64,000 nt of DNA from Reddybacter sp041277045 (GTDB taxonomy: Bacteria > Pseudomonadota > Gammaproteobacteria > Pseudomonadales > Porticoccaceae), in contig JBGFSY010000001.1 in the NCBI GenBank assembly GCA_041277045.1, forward strand, positions 434,001-498,000. The letters run 5' to 3'. Below the pieces are notes generated by a model that made no database searches, was not told where the DNA came from, and was given only the letters and a program-made list of their open reading frames with translations. This document shows positions 44,735 through 53,794 of the stretch, piece by piece (position 1 is the first letter of the stretch; each line of letters begins with the position of its first letter). Both the position numbers and the translations under genes were made by a program.

Positions 44735-45344
44735 TAATCACCAGGCGCTTTATTTGCCGGTCCTGCCATGGCGCCAATATTAATTGCGCGGCAATAGCCC
44801 CCAACAAAGCCAAGAGCATATCCCACTGGGCATCCCAGATATCGCCCTGAACGCCGAGAAATTCAATTGAACCGTCACCGCCAAACACCGCAGCCCACCA
44901 CTCAAGCAACTCATAAAAGGCACTAAAAGCCAGGCAAAAACACAGCACCAGAAAAAACAACCAGCGTCCGGGTTTAACAATTTGACGGCGAATAAATAAT
45001 TCACGGGCAACTAGCGCGGGCACAAAGCCCTGCGCGATGTGCCCGAGGCGGTCGTAATTATTGCGCGAGAAATCAAACCAGTCCTGCATCCAGAAACCCA
45101 AGGGGACTCTTGCATAGGTGTAGTGGGCACCGACCAGCAATAGTACGGCGTGGGCAAAAAGAAAATAATAGACCAAGCGGGTCAGTGGAAAAGATCTTCG
45201 GCTCAGCCAAAGAATAGGCAGACCAATAAACACCGGCAGGGACTCAAGCCACCAGGTGAGTCGGTCATAGGGATCAACCCAGGACCAGGCCGTGAGCCCT
45301 GCCAGCAGGCAACATAAAACCAGTAACTCCCTATTACTCGCCAT
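44727..45344 (-). CDS. DUF2238 (YjdF-like) membrane protein
   Basis: 205-residue protein with five to six hydrophobic helices. DUF2238 signatures are NNYDRLGHIAQGFVPALVAR, SAFYELLEWWAAVFGGDG and QGDIWDAQWDMLLALLGA, rich in conserved Asp, His, Glu and Trp within membrane segments. No activity has been proven for the family. ATG 45344 is used rather than the TTG at 45347. Gene spacing puts it between mpl (25 bases) and the epimerase (overlap), so all three may share one transcript. Confidence 0.92.
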   Translation of the reverse strand: MASNRELLVLCCLLAGLTAWSWVDPYDRLTWWLESLPVFIGLPILWLSRRSFPLTRLVYYFLFAHAVLLLVGAHYTYARVPLGFWMQDWFDFSRNNYDRLGHIAQGFVPALVARELFIRRQIVKPGRWLFFLVLCFCLAFSAFYELLEWWAAVFGGDGSIEFLGVQGDIWDAQWDMLLALLGAIAAQLILAPWQDRQIKRLVING

Positions 45345-45369
45345 CAATTACAAGCGCAGGTCGCGCCGC

Positions 45370-46797
45370 TTAACGCTTTTTATCCGCTTGTAGGTAATCA
45401 AACAAACGGTGGTGAAAACCACCGAAACCGCCATTGCTCATAATCAAGACATGGCAGGCTTCGCCCTTTTCTGCCTTTGCTGCCAGCGCCGTTTGTTCAA
45501 TCAATTTATCTAATTCATCGACAACAACGTTGCTGGCATCCCCCTCCACACTTTCATCGAGAGACCAGGCCATGCCGGCATTTTGATACCAGAACACCTG
45601 ATCGGCTTGTGCAACGGCTTTAATCACTTCGTCTTTGTGCACACCCAGCTTCATGGTGTTGGAACGCGGCTCTACGACTGCGATGATTTTTTCGGTGCCG
45701 ACTTTATTGCGCAGACCGTCAAGCGTTGTCGCAATAGCCGTGGGGTGATGAGCAAAATCATCGTAAATACTAATACCGTCAATTTGGCCCAGACATTCCA
45801 TGCGCCGCTTAACACCTTCAAACGCGCTGAGTGCCTGACAGGCCTGAGACAAGCTCACACCCACATGACTCGCCGCTGCAATGGCCGCCAGTGCATTGGC
45901 AACATTGTGCAGGCCACTCTGCTGCCAGCGCACCTCGAAGCCGCCCTCGCATTCACCGCGCTGATCTTTCTGGGTATTGGCCACGGTAAAAACACTGCCG
46001 TCTGCGGAGTCGAGCTCAACTTGCCACTGTCCGCCTTCACCCGTTGTTTGTACCGGGCTCCAGACATATTTTTTGCCGTCACTGTAGCGGCGATCAAACT
46101 TGCCCGTCAGTGTCTCGCCAATATTTTCATCACTCTGGGGATGAATAATCAGGCCGTCATCGGCAATGGTTCTGACCAAGTGATGGAATTGCAGCTGGAT
46201 GTCGTGCAGGTTTTCGAAGATATCCGCGTGGTCGAATTCAAGATTATTCAACACCGCCGTGCGGGGGCGATAGTGGACAAACTTCGAACGCTTATCAAAA
46301 AATGCCGTGTCATATTCATCGGCTTCGACAACGAAATATTTTTCGCCGCCGAGTCGCGCTGAGACATCAAAATTATTCGGCACACCGCCGATTAAAAAAC
46401 CCGGCTCCAGTCCTGCGTATTCCAGTATCCAGGCGAGCATGCTCGAGGTCGTCGTTTTGCCGTGGGTACCCGCAACGGCCAACACCCACTTACCCTGTAA
46501 AAAGTGATCCCCCAACCACTGGGGCCCCGAGGTATAGGGTAATTGCTCGCGCAGCATATATTCAACACAGGGGTTATCACGCGACAGGGCATTGCCCACC
46601 ACCACCAAATCGGGGGCCGGCTGTAACTGTGCTGGGTCATAGCCTTGCGTTAATTCAATACCGGCGTGTTCGAGCTGCTCACTCATTGGCGGATAAACAT
46701 TGGCATCGCAACCTGAGACCCTGTGCCCATCAGCTTTTGCCAGCTGTGCCAGGCTGCCCATAAAGGTGCCGCAGATACCTAAGATGTGAATATGCAT
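45370..46797 (-). CDS. mpl: Murein tripeptide ligase Mpl
   Basis: Mur-ligase that attaches recycled L-Ala-gamma-D-Glu-meso-Dap to UDP-MurNAc, part of cell-wall recycling. The 475-residue product begins MHIHILGICGTFMGSLAQLA, has the ATP loop AVAGTHGKTTTSSMLAWI, then NNLEFDHADIFENLHDIQLQ and the C-terminal FAHHPTAIATTLDGLR. The GxGGxH variant at the N-terminus separates it from MurC. ATG 46797 was taken instead of an adjacent TTG. Divergent from the pfp gene, with a 125-bp spacer. Confidence 0.96.
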   Translation of the reverse strand: MHIHILGICGTFMGSLAQLAKADGHRVSGCDANVYPPMSEQLEHAGIELTQGYDPAQLQPAPDLVVVGNALSRDNPCVEYMLREQLPYTSGPQWLGDHFLQGKWVLAVAGTHGKTTTSSMLAWILEYAGLEPGFLIGGVPNNFDVSARLGGEKYFVVEADEYDTAFFDKRSKFVHYRPRTAVLNNLEFDHADIFENLHDIQLQFHHLVRTIADDGLIIHPQSDENIGETLTGKFDRRYSDGKKYVWSPVQTTGEGGQWQVELDSADGSVFTVANTQKDQRGECEGGFEVRWQQSGLHNVANALAAIAAASHVGVSLSQACQALSAFEGVKRRMECLGQIDGISIYDDFAHHPTAIATTLDGLRNKVGTEKIIAVVEPRSNTMKLGVHKDEVIKAVAQADQVFWYQNAGMAWSLDESVEGDASNVVVDELDKLIEQTALAAKAEKGEACHVLIMSNGGFGGFHHRLFDYLQADKKR

Positions 46798-46922
46798 CAA
46801 TCAACCATTCCCTGCTAAGTAGGGATAATTATCACACCACAGCTGCCGAACCGCCATGCATTTAAAGGACTAATCCAGTATGATGCGCACATTTTTTACG
46901 ACGTCGTTTTTGCGGGAATTTT

Positions 46923-48185
46923 ATGGCCAAGAAAAATGCTTTTTACGCACAGTCCGGTGGTGTTACGGCCGTCATAAATGCCAGCGCCTGCGGCGTGATC
47001 GAAACGGCCCGCGCCAACCGCGACAAAATTGGCAAAGTCTATGCCGGCAAGAACGGCATTATTGGCGCCCTGCGTGAAGAGCTGATCGACACCAGCAAAG
47101 AAACGCCGCGCACCATTGCCGCGCTCAAGCAGACCCCCTCCGGTGCCTTTGGCTCCTGTCGCCACAAGCTAAAAAGCTTTGATGACAACCCCGCAGAATA
47201 CGAACGCTTAATTGAAGTCTTTAAAGCCCACAATATCGGCTATTTCTTTTATAACGGCGGTGGCGACTCTGCCGATACCTGCCTGAAAGTGTCACAGCTA
47301 TCTGAAAAAATGGGCTACCCAATTCAGGCTATCCATATTCCCAAAACGGTCGACAACGACTTACCACTTACCGACAACTGCCCGGGCTTTGGCTCCGTTG
47401 CCAAATACGTTGCGGTTTCAACCAAAGAGGCCAGCCTTGATGTTGCCTCGATGTGCGAAACCTCCACCAAGGTTTTTATTCTTGAAGTAATGGGCCGCCA
47501 CGCCGGCTGGATTGCCGCTGCCGGAGGTCTCGCCGCCGACGAAGCTGGCGATCCACCGCATATCATTCTGTTCCCCGAAATTGCCTTTAATCGAGAAAAG
47601 TTCCTCAAAAAAGTGGCTCAGACCGTCAAGAAAAATGGCTACTGTGTGGTCGTCGCCTCTGAGGGCGCTCAATATAAAGACGGAACATTAATTGCCGATG
47701 CCGGAAACACCGATGCCTTTGGCCACAAACAACTCGGTGGTGTCGCGCCCACTTTAGCGGAAATGATTAAAAGTGAGTTGGGCCTTAAATATCACTGGGC
47801 ACTGGCCGATTATTTACAGCGCTCGGCGCGGCATATCGCCTCATCCACCGATGTTGAGCAAGCCTACGCCGTGGGCAAGGCCGCCGTTGAATTTGCTATC
47901 GAAGGCAAGAATGCGGTGATGGTGAGCATTCAACGCGGCAAGGGCAAGCGCTACAGCTGGAGCCTGGGTGAAGCACCGCTGGATAAAATTGCCAATGTTG
48001 AAAAAATGATGCCGCGCTCTTTTATCAGCCGCGATGGCTTTGCCATTACCGAGGCCGCGCGCACTTATCTAGCCCCGCTAATTCAGGGCGAAGACTACCC
48101 ACCCTATAAAAATGGTGTGCCGGTTTATGCGCGCACTAAAAATGTGCTGGTGCCAAAAAAACTAAAAGCCAGCTTCAAAGTTTAA
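46923..48185 (+). CDS. pfp: Pyrophosphate-type 6-phosphofructokinase
   Basis: 420-residue phosphofructokinase, reversible with PPi rather than ATP. The phosphoryl-donor site reads YNGGGDSADTCLKVS, with Asp where ATP enzymes have Gly, and the catalytic segment is HIPKTVDNDLP with Lys as in PPi-dependent enzymes. MGRHAGWIAAAGGLA and PEIAFN are also typical. The long C-terminal extension (about 330-420) is usual for this subgroup. Acts in glycolysis and gluconeogenesis. Donor specificity is inferred from those two residues. Single gene, convergent with dtd. Confidence 0.93.
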   Translation: MAKKNAFYAQSGGVTAVINASACGVIETARANRDKIGKVYAGKNGIIGALREELIDTSKETPRTIAALKQTPSGAFGSCRHKLKSFDDNPAEYERLIEVFKAHNIGYFFYNGGGDSADTCLKVSQLSEKMGYPIQAIHIPKTVDNDLPLTDNCPGFGSVAKYVAVSTKEASLDVASMCETSTKVFILEVMGRHAGWIAAAGGLAADEAGDPPHIILFPEIAFNREKFLKKVAQTVKKNGYCVVVASEGAQYKDGTLIADAGNTDAFGHKQLGGVAPTLAEMIKSELGLKYHWALADYLQRSARHIASSTDVEQAYAVGKAAVEFAIEGKNAVMVSIQRGKGKRYSWSLGEAPLDKIANVEKMMPRSFISRDGFAITEAARTYLAPLIQGEDYPPYKNGVPVYARTKNVLVPKKLKASFKV

Positions 48186-48237
48186 CGGGCCTTCAACATC
48201 ACCTCAAAATATTGAGCCTGATTTTTTGCCGATAGCG

Positions 48238-48675
48238 CTAGGTTTCCAGCAAAAAAGTTACCGGCCCATCGTTGCATAGCGAGACCTGCATATCGGCGGC
48301 AAACACGCCGCTAACAACCTGCGGATACCGGGCTTTAAGCCGCATAAGAAAATCCTCATAACAATTTTCAGCAGCCTCCGGTGCGGCGGCCTTTGAAAAA
48401 CCCGGTCGCAAGCCCTTCTTTGTATCCGCAACCAACGTAAATTGCGACACGACCAACAGCTCACCATTAATATCTTTAAGGCTGCGATTCATGCGCCCCT
48501 GCGCATCGGCAAAAACTCGGTAGTTAAGTACTTTGCTAATTAACTTTTCACTTTGCGCCACGCCATCTGCTGCCTCAATACCCAGCAACAGCAGAATACC
48601 CTGCTCAATACTGGCATAACACTGGCCGTCAATATTCACCGATGCGGAGCTTACCCGCTGAATTAAACCGCGCAT
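48238..48675 (-). CDS. dtd: D-aminoacyl-tRNA deacylase
   Basis: 145-residue homodimeric proofreading enzyme that removes D-amino acids from mischarged tRNA. The catalytic segment LLVVSQFTLVADTKKGLRPG holds the SQFTL motif, and the C-terminal NDGPVTFLLET is the cross-subunit Gly-Pro motif. Start MRGLIQRVSSASV is standard. It is 15 bases downstream of pip on the same strand and is probably co-transcribed with it. Confidence 0.97.
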   Translation of the reverse strand: MRGLIQRVSSASVNIDGQCYASIEQGILLLLGIEAADGVAQSEKLISKVLNYRVFADAQGRMNRSLKDINGELLVVSQFTLVADTKKGLRPGFSKAAAPEAAENCYEDFLMRLKARYPQVVSGVFAADMQVSLCNDGPVTFLLET

Positions 48676-48690
48676 CTTTCACCACTACGT

Positions 48691-49656
48691 TTATTTTTCA
48701 TCGCGGCTATTCAGCATTCTCGCCATTTGATCCGTCGCTTTAACCAAGGCATCAACCGTGCCCGGCTCACTGGAGGCATGACCGGCATCGCGAATAATTT
48801 CGAGGGTTAACTCCGGCCAGGAGGCCTGTAAATCGAAAGCCTGTTTAACCGGGCAAACCATGTCATAGCGCCCATGCACGGCGATGGCAGGAATATCGAC
48901 CAACTTAGCCATATTCTGCAGAATAGGCTGATCGGCCATGTAGCATTGATTCATGAAGTAGTGCGCTTCAATTCGCGCCATCGCCAATGCCACATGGGAG
49001 CTACCCAGGCGCGCGACCACATGCCTGTTGGGGTCGAGGGTTGCACAGCGCGCCTCCCAAATCGACCAGGCCTTGGCAACCCGAATACGCTCCAACTCAT
49101 TGCCCCCCGTTAAGCGACGATAGTAAGCACTGAGCATATCGCCGCGCTCACTGCTCGGGATTGGCGCAATAAAGTCTTGCCAATAGTCGGGGAAAATAGA
49201 ACTGGCACCCTGCTGATAAAACCACTGAACATCCTCATCGCGACAGAGAAAGATGCCCCGCAAGACCATGCCCTGTACTTTGTCCGGATGGGTCTGGGCG
49301 TAAATCAAACTCAGGGTCGAACCCCAGGAACCACCGAATAACATCCATTGATCAATGCCCAGAAATTCGCGGATAAACTCCATATCCGCCACCAGCGCCT
49401 GGGTGGTGTTTTTCTCAAGACTCGCATGGGGTGTGGAGCGACCACTGCCCCGCTGGTCAAAGAGCACAATGCGATACACCTCGGGATCAAAAAAACAACG
49501 ATCCTGCACCGAGCAACCCGCCCCCGGCCCGCCGTGAACAAACACCACCGGCAGGCCATCCGGGTTGCCGCACTCTTCGACATAAAGAGTATGGCCATTA
49601 CCGACATCGAGCTGTTCAGTCCTATGGGGTTTGATTGCCGGATACAAGGAACGCAT
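48691..49656 (-). CDS. pip: Proline iminopeptidase
   Basis: 321-residue alpha/beta hydrolase that removes N-terminal proline. The oxyanion segment VFVHGGPGAGC, nucleophile elbow FGGSWGSTLSL, catalytic Asp in HGRYDMVCPV and His in RDAGHASSEPG are all visible. ATG 49656 (MRSLYPAI) fits family N-termini and has GGGAG about 10 bases upstream; the longer frame to 49686 is not supported. It leads a two-gene unit with dtd. Confidence 0.94.
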   Translation of the reverse strand: MRSLYPAIKPHRTEQLDVGNGHTLYVEECGNPDGLPVVFVHGGPGAGCSVQDRCFFDPEVYRIVLFDQRGSGRSTPHASLEKNTTQALVADMEFIREFLGIDQWMLFGGSWGSTLSLIYAQTHPDKVQGMVLRGIFLCRDEDVQWFYQQGASSIFPDYWQDFIAPIPSSERGDMLSAYYRRLTGGNELERIRVAKAWSIWEARCATLDPNRHVVARLGSSHVALAMARIEAHYFMNQCYMADQPILQNMAKLVDIPAIAVHGRYDMVCPVKQAFDLQASWPELTLEIIRDAGHASSEPGTVDALVKATDQMARMLNSRDEK

Positions 49657-49785
49657 TTCACTAACTCCCGCGTAAGCTAACGACATTAATTAATAATGTT
49701 ATTTTATAAGGCGCCTAAAAACACCCCTGAAACAATCAAGGTTAAATAGGGCTGTATTCATTTTATTGTAAAAAAGGGGCTAACA

Positions 49786-50040
49786 ATGCCCACGATACCC
49801 CCCCCGCCACCCACAGAACAACGCAAGCGCTGCGCTTGGGCAAACGGCGACGCTCTCTACGAACAGTACCATGATGAGGAATGGGGTGTCCCCTACCTCG
49901 ACGACCACAAGTTATTCGAGCTTCTGCGTCTAGAAGTTGCCCAGGCCGGGCTGTCGTGGATGAGCATTTTACGCAAGCGAGAAAACCACCACCGCAACAT
50001 AGTACGACTGATAAGCGATGCCACCATTGTGCGGCACTAA
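49786..50040 (+). pseudogene. Truncated DNA-3-methyladenine glycosylase I remnant
   Basis: The 84-codon frame starts like Tag: KRCAWANGDALYEQYHDEEW with the zinc Cys and His, then AQAGLSWMSILRKREN. After REN the usual 20-residue segment is missing, and the frame resumes as IVRLISDATIVRH, which resembles the later EIAGIIRH-type helix, then stops. The C-terminal half, with the remaining zinc His and Cys, is absent and not found downstream. A proline run follows the ATG. It is very unlikely to be an active glycosylase. Confidence 0.75.
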
Positions 50041-50084
50041 AACCTTAAAAACCCTGCTTAAAAAAATAAGCCTACGCCAATAAC

Positions 50085-50122
50085 AAAAAACCCCAATAAC
50101 AGCGTGTTACTGGGGTTTTTTT
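50085..50122. terminator. Bidirectional rho-independent terminator after typA
   Basis: CCCCAATAAC (50091-50100), short loop, GTTACTGGGG (50106-50115) with one mismatch, flanked by A6 on the left and T7 on the right. It can end transcription of typA on the minus strand and of the tag remnant on the plus strand. Confidence 0.85.
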
Positions 50123-50157
50123 AGAACGTTTTTTAAACGCTGATTATGGCTCTATGA

Positions 50158-51972
50158 CTAGCGACCCGCTCTCTTACGCTCGTTTTCTGTCAGTAGCTTT
50201 TTACGAATGCGAATATGCTGGGGGGTAACCTCAACCAGCTCATCGTCTTCAATAAATTCCAGCGCCTGCTCAAGGGTGTAAATAATGGGCGGCACCAGTG
50301 TTAGCGCTTCGTCGGTACCCGAGGCTCGCACGTTAGTCAGCTGCTTGCCTTTGGTCGGGTTCACGGCGAGATCATTATTGCGCGAGTGAATACCAATAAC
50401 CTGGCCTTCGTAAACATCCTGGGCGTGGCTGAGGAACATACGACCGCGCTCCTGCAAGTTAAACAGGGAGTAGCCGAGTGTTTTACCTTTAACCATCGAC
50501 ACCAGCACACCGTTTTGACGGGACTGTACTTCGCCCTGCTTCACTTCACCGTAGTGATCAAAGACGCTGGTCATAATGCCCGAGCCAGAAGTCATCGTCA
50601 GGAAGCTGCCACGGAAACCAATCAAACCACGAGACGGAATCAGGAATTCGAGTTTAACCCGGCCTTTTCCGTCGGGCTCCATATTGGTCAACTCACCCTT
50701 GCGCAGACCCAGCTCTTCCATCACTGAGCCCTGATGCTGATCTTCAATATCGATCACCACTTGCTCGTAGGGCTCCTGAGTCACGCCATCGACTTCACGC
50801 TGAATCACTTCCGGGCGCGACACACCCATCTCGAAACCCTCACGACGCATGGTTTCAATCAATACCGACAGGTGTAATTCACCACGACCGGAGACACGGA
50901 ATTTATCGGGGCTGCCGCCATCTTCAACACGCAGAGCCACGTTGTGAATCAGCTCTTGCTGCAGACGATCTTTAATATTGCGCGAGGTCACGTACTTGCC
51001 ATCGAGACCGGCAAAAGGTGAATTGTTGACCAAAAACACCATGCTCACTGTCGGCTCATCAACTGAGAGGGGCGGACGGGCTTCAACACATTCGGGATCA
51101 CACAGGGTGTCAGAAATACCCAGGCCGTCGATACCATTAATAGTGACGATGTCACCCGCTTCGGCCAGATCGGTATCAACACGATCAAGACCCAAATAAC
51201 CTTTAACGTTAAGCACCTTACCCTTGCTCTCGTCGCCAAGATTATTGACGATGGTAACTTGCTGGCCGGGACGTAACGAACCACGAGAAATACGACCAAT
51301 ACCAATAACACCAATATAGCTATCGTAATCGAGGGCCGAAATCTGCATTTGGAAAGGCCCGTCGCGATCGGCATCGGGGACGGGGACTTTATCGACAATC
51401 ATCTCAAACAGCGGCTGCATGTCTTCCGCCAGATCATCGTGCTCGAGACCGGCGACACCGTTCAGGGCAGAAGCGTAAATAACGGGGAAATCGAGCTGCT
51501 CATCGGTCGCACCCAGGCGATCGAATAATTCAAAAACCTGATCCATCACCCAGTCGGGACGTGCGCCGGGGCGGTCAACCTTGTTGATCACAACAATCGG
51601 GTTTAAGCCCTGCTCGAAAGCCTTGGAGGTCACAAAGCGCGTCTGTGGCATGGGGCCGTCGACCGCATCCACCAGCAACAGCACCGAGTCGACCATCGAC
51701 AATACGCGCTCAACCTCACCACCGAAGTCGGCGTGGCCGGGAGTGTCAACGATGTTGATGTGGTAGTCATTCCATTCAACAGCGGTGTTCTTCGCCAGAA
51801 TAGTAATACCCCGCTCCCGCTCCTGATCGTTAGAATCCATGATGCGCTCAGCGCCCTGATCTTTGCGATCGAGAGTGCCGGACTGCTGCAGGAGTTTATC
51901 AACCAGGGTCGTTTTACCGTGGTCAACGTGGGCTATGATCGCAATATTGCGCAGTTTTTCGACATCAGACAT
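50158..51972 (-). CDS. typA: Translational GTPase TypA/BipA
   Basis: 604-residue ribosome-associated GTPase involved in 50S assembly and stress adaptation. G1 is IIAHVDHGKTTLVDKLL, G3 DTPGHADFGGEVER, G4 VINKVDR; later EF-G-like domains III and V and the family C-terminal domain (IRIRKKLLTENERKRAGR). ATG 51972 (MSDVEKLRN) is used because family proteins begin there; the frame to 52026 adds 18 residues. Ends at a strong hairpin terminator. thiI lies upstream on the same strand. Confidence 0.97.
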   Translation of the reverse strand: MSDVEKLRNIAIIAHVDHGKTTLVDKLLQQSGTLDRKDQGAERIMDSNDQERERGITILAKNTAVEWNDYHINIVDTPGHADFGGEVERVLSMVDSVLLLVDAVDGPMPQTRFVTSKAFEQGLNPIVVINKVDRPGARPDWVMDQVFELFDRLGATDEQLDFPVIYASALNGVAGLEHDDLAEDMQPLFEMIVDKVPVPDADRDGPFQMQISALDYDSYIGVIGIGRISRGSLRPGQQVTIVNNLGDESKGKVLNVKGYLGLDRVDTDLAEAGDIVTINGIDGLGISDTLCDPECVEARPPLSVDEPTVSMVFLVNNSPFAGLDGKYVTSRNIKDRLQQELIHNVALRVEDGGSPDKFRVSGRGELHLSVLIETMRREGFEMGVSRPEVIQREVDGVTQEPYEQVVIDIEDQHQGSVMEELGLRKGELTNMEPDGKGRVKLEFLIPSRGLIGFRGSFLTMTSGSGIMTSVFDHYGEVKQGEVQSRQNGVLVSMVKGKTLGYSLFNLQERGRMFLSHAQDVYEGQVIGIHSRNNDLAVNPTKGKQLTNVRASGTDEALTLVPPIIYTLEQALEFIEDDELVEVTPQHIRIRKKLLTENERKRAGR

Positions 51973-52081
51973 GAGATAGGTTTTCGCGGGGAAAAAGTGG
52001 GGCGCATTATAGTGAAAAATGCTCAAAAAGTCACCGCGCCATCAACAAATAAAAACCCCGCTTAAATTTGGCTCAACAGGC

Positions 52082-53545
52082 TTATGTCGTCGCCCCGGGA
52101 CGATAGACCGCAAGATTGTCAAAACCCTGCTCTTTCAATAACTCAGCGTGCAACTGACTCATCACCCCCTTATCGCAATACAGTAAATATTGCCGGCTGG
52201 AATCGAGCTTGCTGAAGCTGTTTTGCAGGGCATAAAAGGGCGCCAATTTAATTTCGGTGGCACCAGCGTCAAGGGGCTTGCGCTCGACTTCGTCGGGGTG
52301 GCGAATATCGAGAATAATCGCGCCCGGTTGAGGGGCTGAAAAGACTTCAACGTTGGGCAGGTCGACCCAGTCGTCCATCATTTTGTCGATATTTTCCTCG
52401 CGGCGCGAGGCAATGGCCGCATCGAGGACGGCAAAATCAAATTTAGACTCCTCGTGCTCGATCCGCTCCGGCTTGGCCTTCGTGGTGGGCTTGACCGATA
52501 TTACTCCACAGTACTCCGGCATATTGGCGGCAAATTCTTCGGTGCCAATTTTACGAGCCACATCAATAATGGCGTTTTTGTCCATTGTCACCAAGGGCCG
52601 CAGAGTCAGCATATCGGTAACGCTATCGATCACCGATAAATTCCTCAGGGTTTGACTCGACACTTGAGCCACTGCCTCGCCGGTCACCAGGGCCTCGACC
52701 TTCCAATCTTTTGCCACCTCGGTAGCCGCGCGTAGCATCATGCGCTTCAGCACCACACCCATTTGCGAGTTATCGACCTTGGTGAGGATTTCTGCCACCA
52801 CGTCTTCGAAGGGCACGGTGATAAATTTCACCCGATGGGAGGCACCGTATTTATTCCACAAATACCAAGCAACCTCTTTAACACCCAACTCATGGGCACG
52901 GCCGCCGAGATTAAAAAAACAATAGTGGGTGCGCAAACCGCGCTTGATAGTCATATAACTGGCCACGGTGGAGTCGAAACCACCGGAGATTAATGACAAC
53001 ACGGCGTCTTGCGTACCAAGGGGAAACCCCCCCAAACCCTGGGTCGTGGTTTCTAGCACGGAAAGCACTTGGCCGCGGATATCGAGACGTATTTCAACAT
53101 CGGCCCCTTTAAGCTGCACTTTGCGCGCGCCAGAGCGTTGGAACAGGCGACCACCCACTTCACGTTCAAATTCAGTGGAGCTAAAGTCATGCTTACCGGT
53201 GCGCTTAACTCGCAGACAAAAGGACTTACCCTTGAGACTCTCGCCGTAGAGGGGCCAAAGCAAATTGGCCATTTCATCAAAATCACCCAGCGCATGGGCG
53301 CTGACATGGGAGAAATTCGCCACCCCTGGCGTATTGGCCAGCACCTGGGAGATAAACCTGTCTCGCTCGTCATCTATGCCGTCGGCGACCAGTTCAATTT
53401 TGTCCCACTGGCTGATCACCTGCACACCTGCAAATTGCCCCTTAACCAAGCGACGTAGGTTTTCACGCAACTGCTTAATAAAGCGTTTGCGAACAGGCGG
53501 GCTTTTAATAATAATTTCAGGGAATAACTTAACAACAAAATGCAT
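52082..53545 (-). CDS. thiI: tRNA 4-thiouridine synthase ThiI with rhodanese domain
   Basis: 487-residue enzyme that makes 4-thiouridine at tRNA position 8 and, in many species, supplies sulfur for thiamine. Order: NFLD/THUMP domains (about 1-165), PP-loop LISGGFDSTVASYM (near 185), and a C-terminal rhodanese domain (about 395-487) with the active Cys in LLYCDKGVMSQ. The extra conserved Cys in EYCGVIS, which forms the catalytic disulfide, is present. The long form is the gammaproteobacterial type. Confidence 0.96.
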   Translation of the reverse strand: MHFVVKLFPEIIIKSPPVRKRFIKQLRENLRRLVKGQFAGVQVISQWDKIELVADGIDDERDRFISQVLANTPGVANFSHVSAHALGDFDEMANLLWPLYGESLKGKSFCLRVKRTGKHDFSSTEFEREVGGRLFQRSGARKVQLKGADVEIRLDIRGQVLSVLETTTQGLGGFPLGTQDAVLSLISGGFDSTVASYMTIKRGLRTHYCFFNLGGRAHELGVKEVAWYLWNKYGASHRVKFITVPFEDVVAEILTKVDNSQMGVVLKRMMLRAATEVAKDWKVEALVTGEAVAQVSSQTLRNLSVIDSVTDMLTLRPLVTMDKNAIIDVARKIGTEEFAANMPEYCGVISVKPTTKAKPERIEHEESKFDFAVLDAAIASRREENIDKMMDDWVDLPNVEVFSAPQPGAIILDIRHPDEVERKPLDAGATEIKLAPFYALQNSFSKLDSSRQYLLYCDKGVMSQLHAELLKEQGFDNLAVYRPGATT

Positions 53546-53794
53546 GGACGTATCTCAGGGGCTAATATCAGGAAACGTCGCGCATTATAGAGCAAGTTTC
53601 TGTGCGTCAGATACTCATGCAAACATTTAGCTTGTATCAACCATGGCCCTTTTTGCGCATGAGCACATGGCTATTCAGGGCAGAGCGCTTAAATTACGGG
53701 CCGCTTGCTAACTACGTCCTCTTACTCGACATCCCTATATCGCGGGCCATCCCGCCCAGAACACAAACACTCCGCCCCAGCATCGTTATAGGAT

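Noticed and set aside
48201..48226. Small AT-rich palindrome between pfp and dtd
   Set aside because: Only a five-base stem; too weak to call a terminator.
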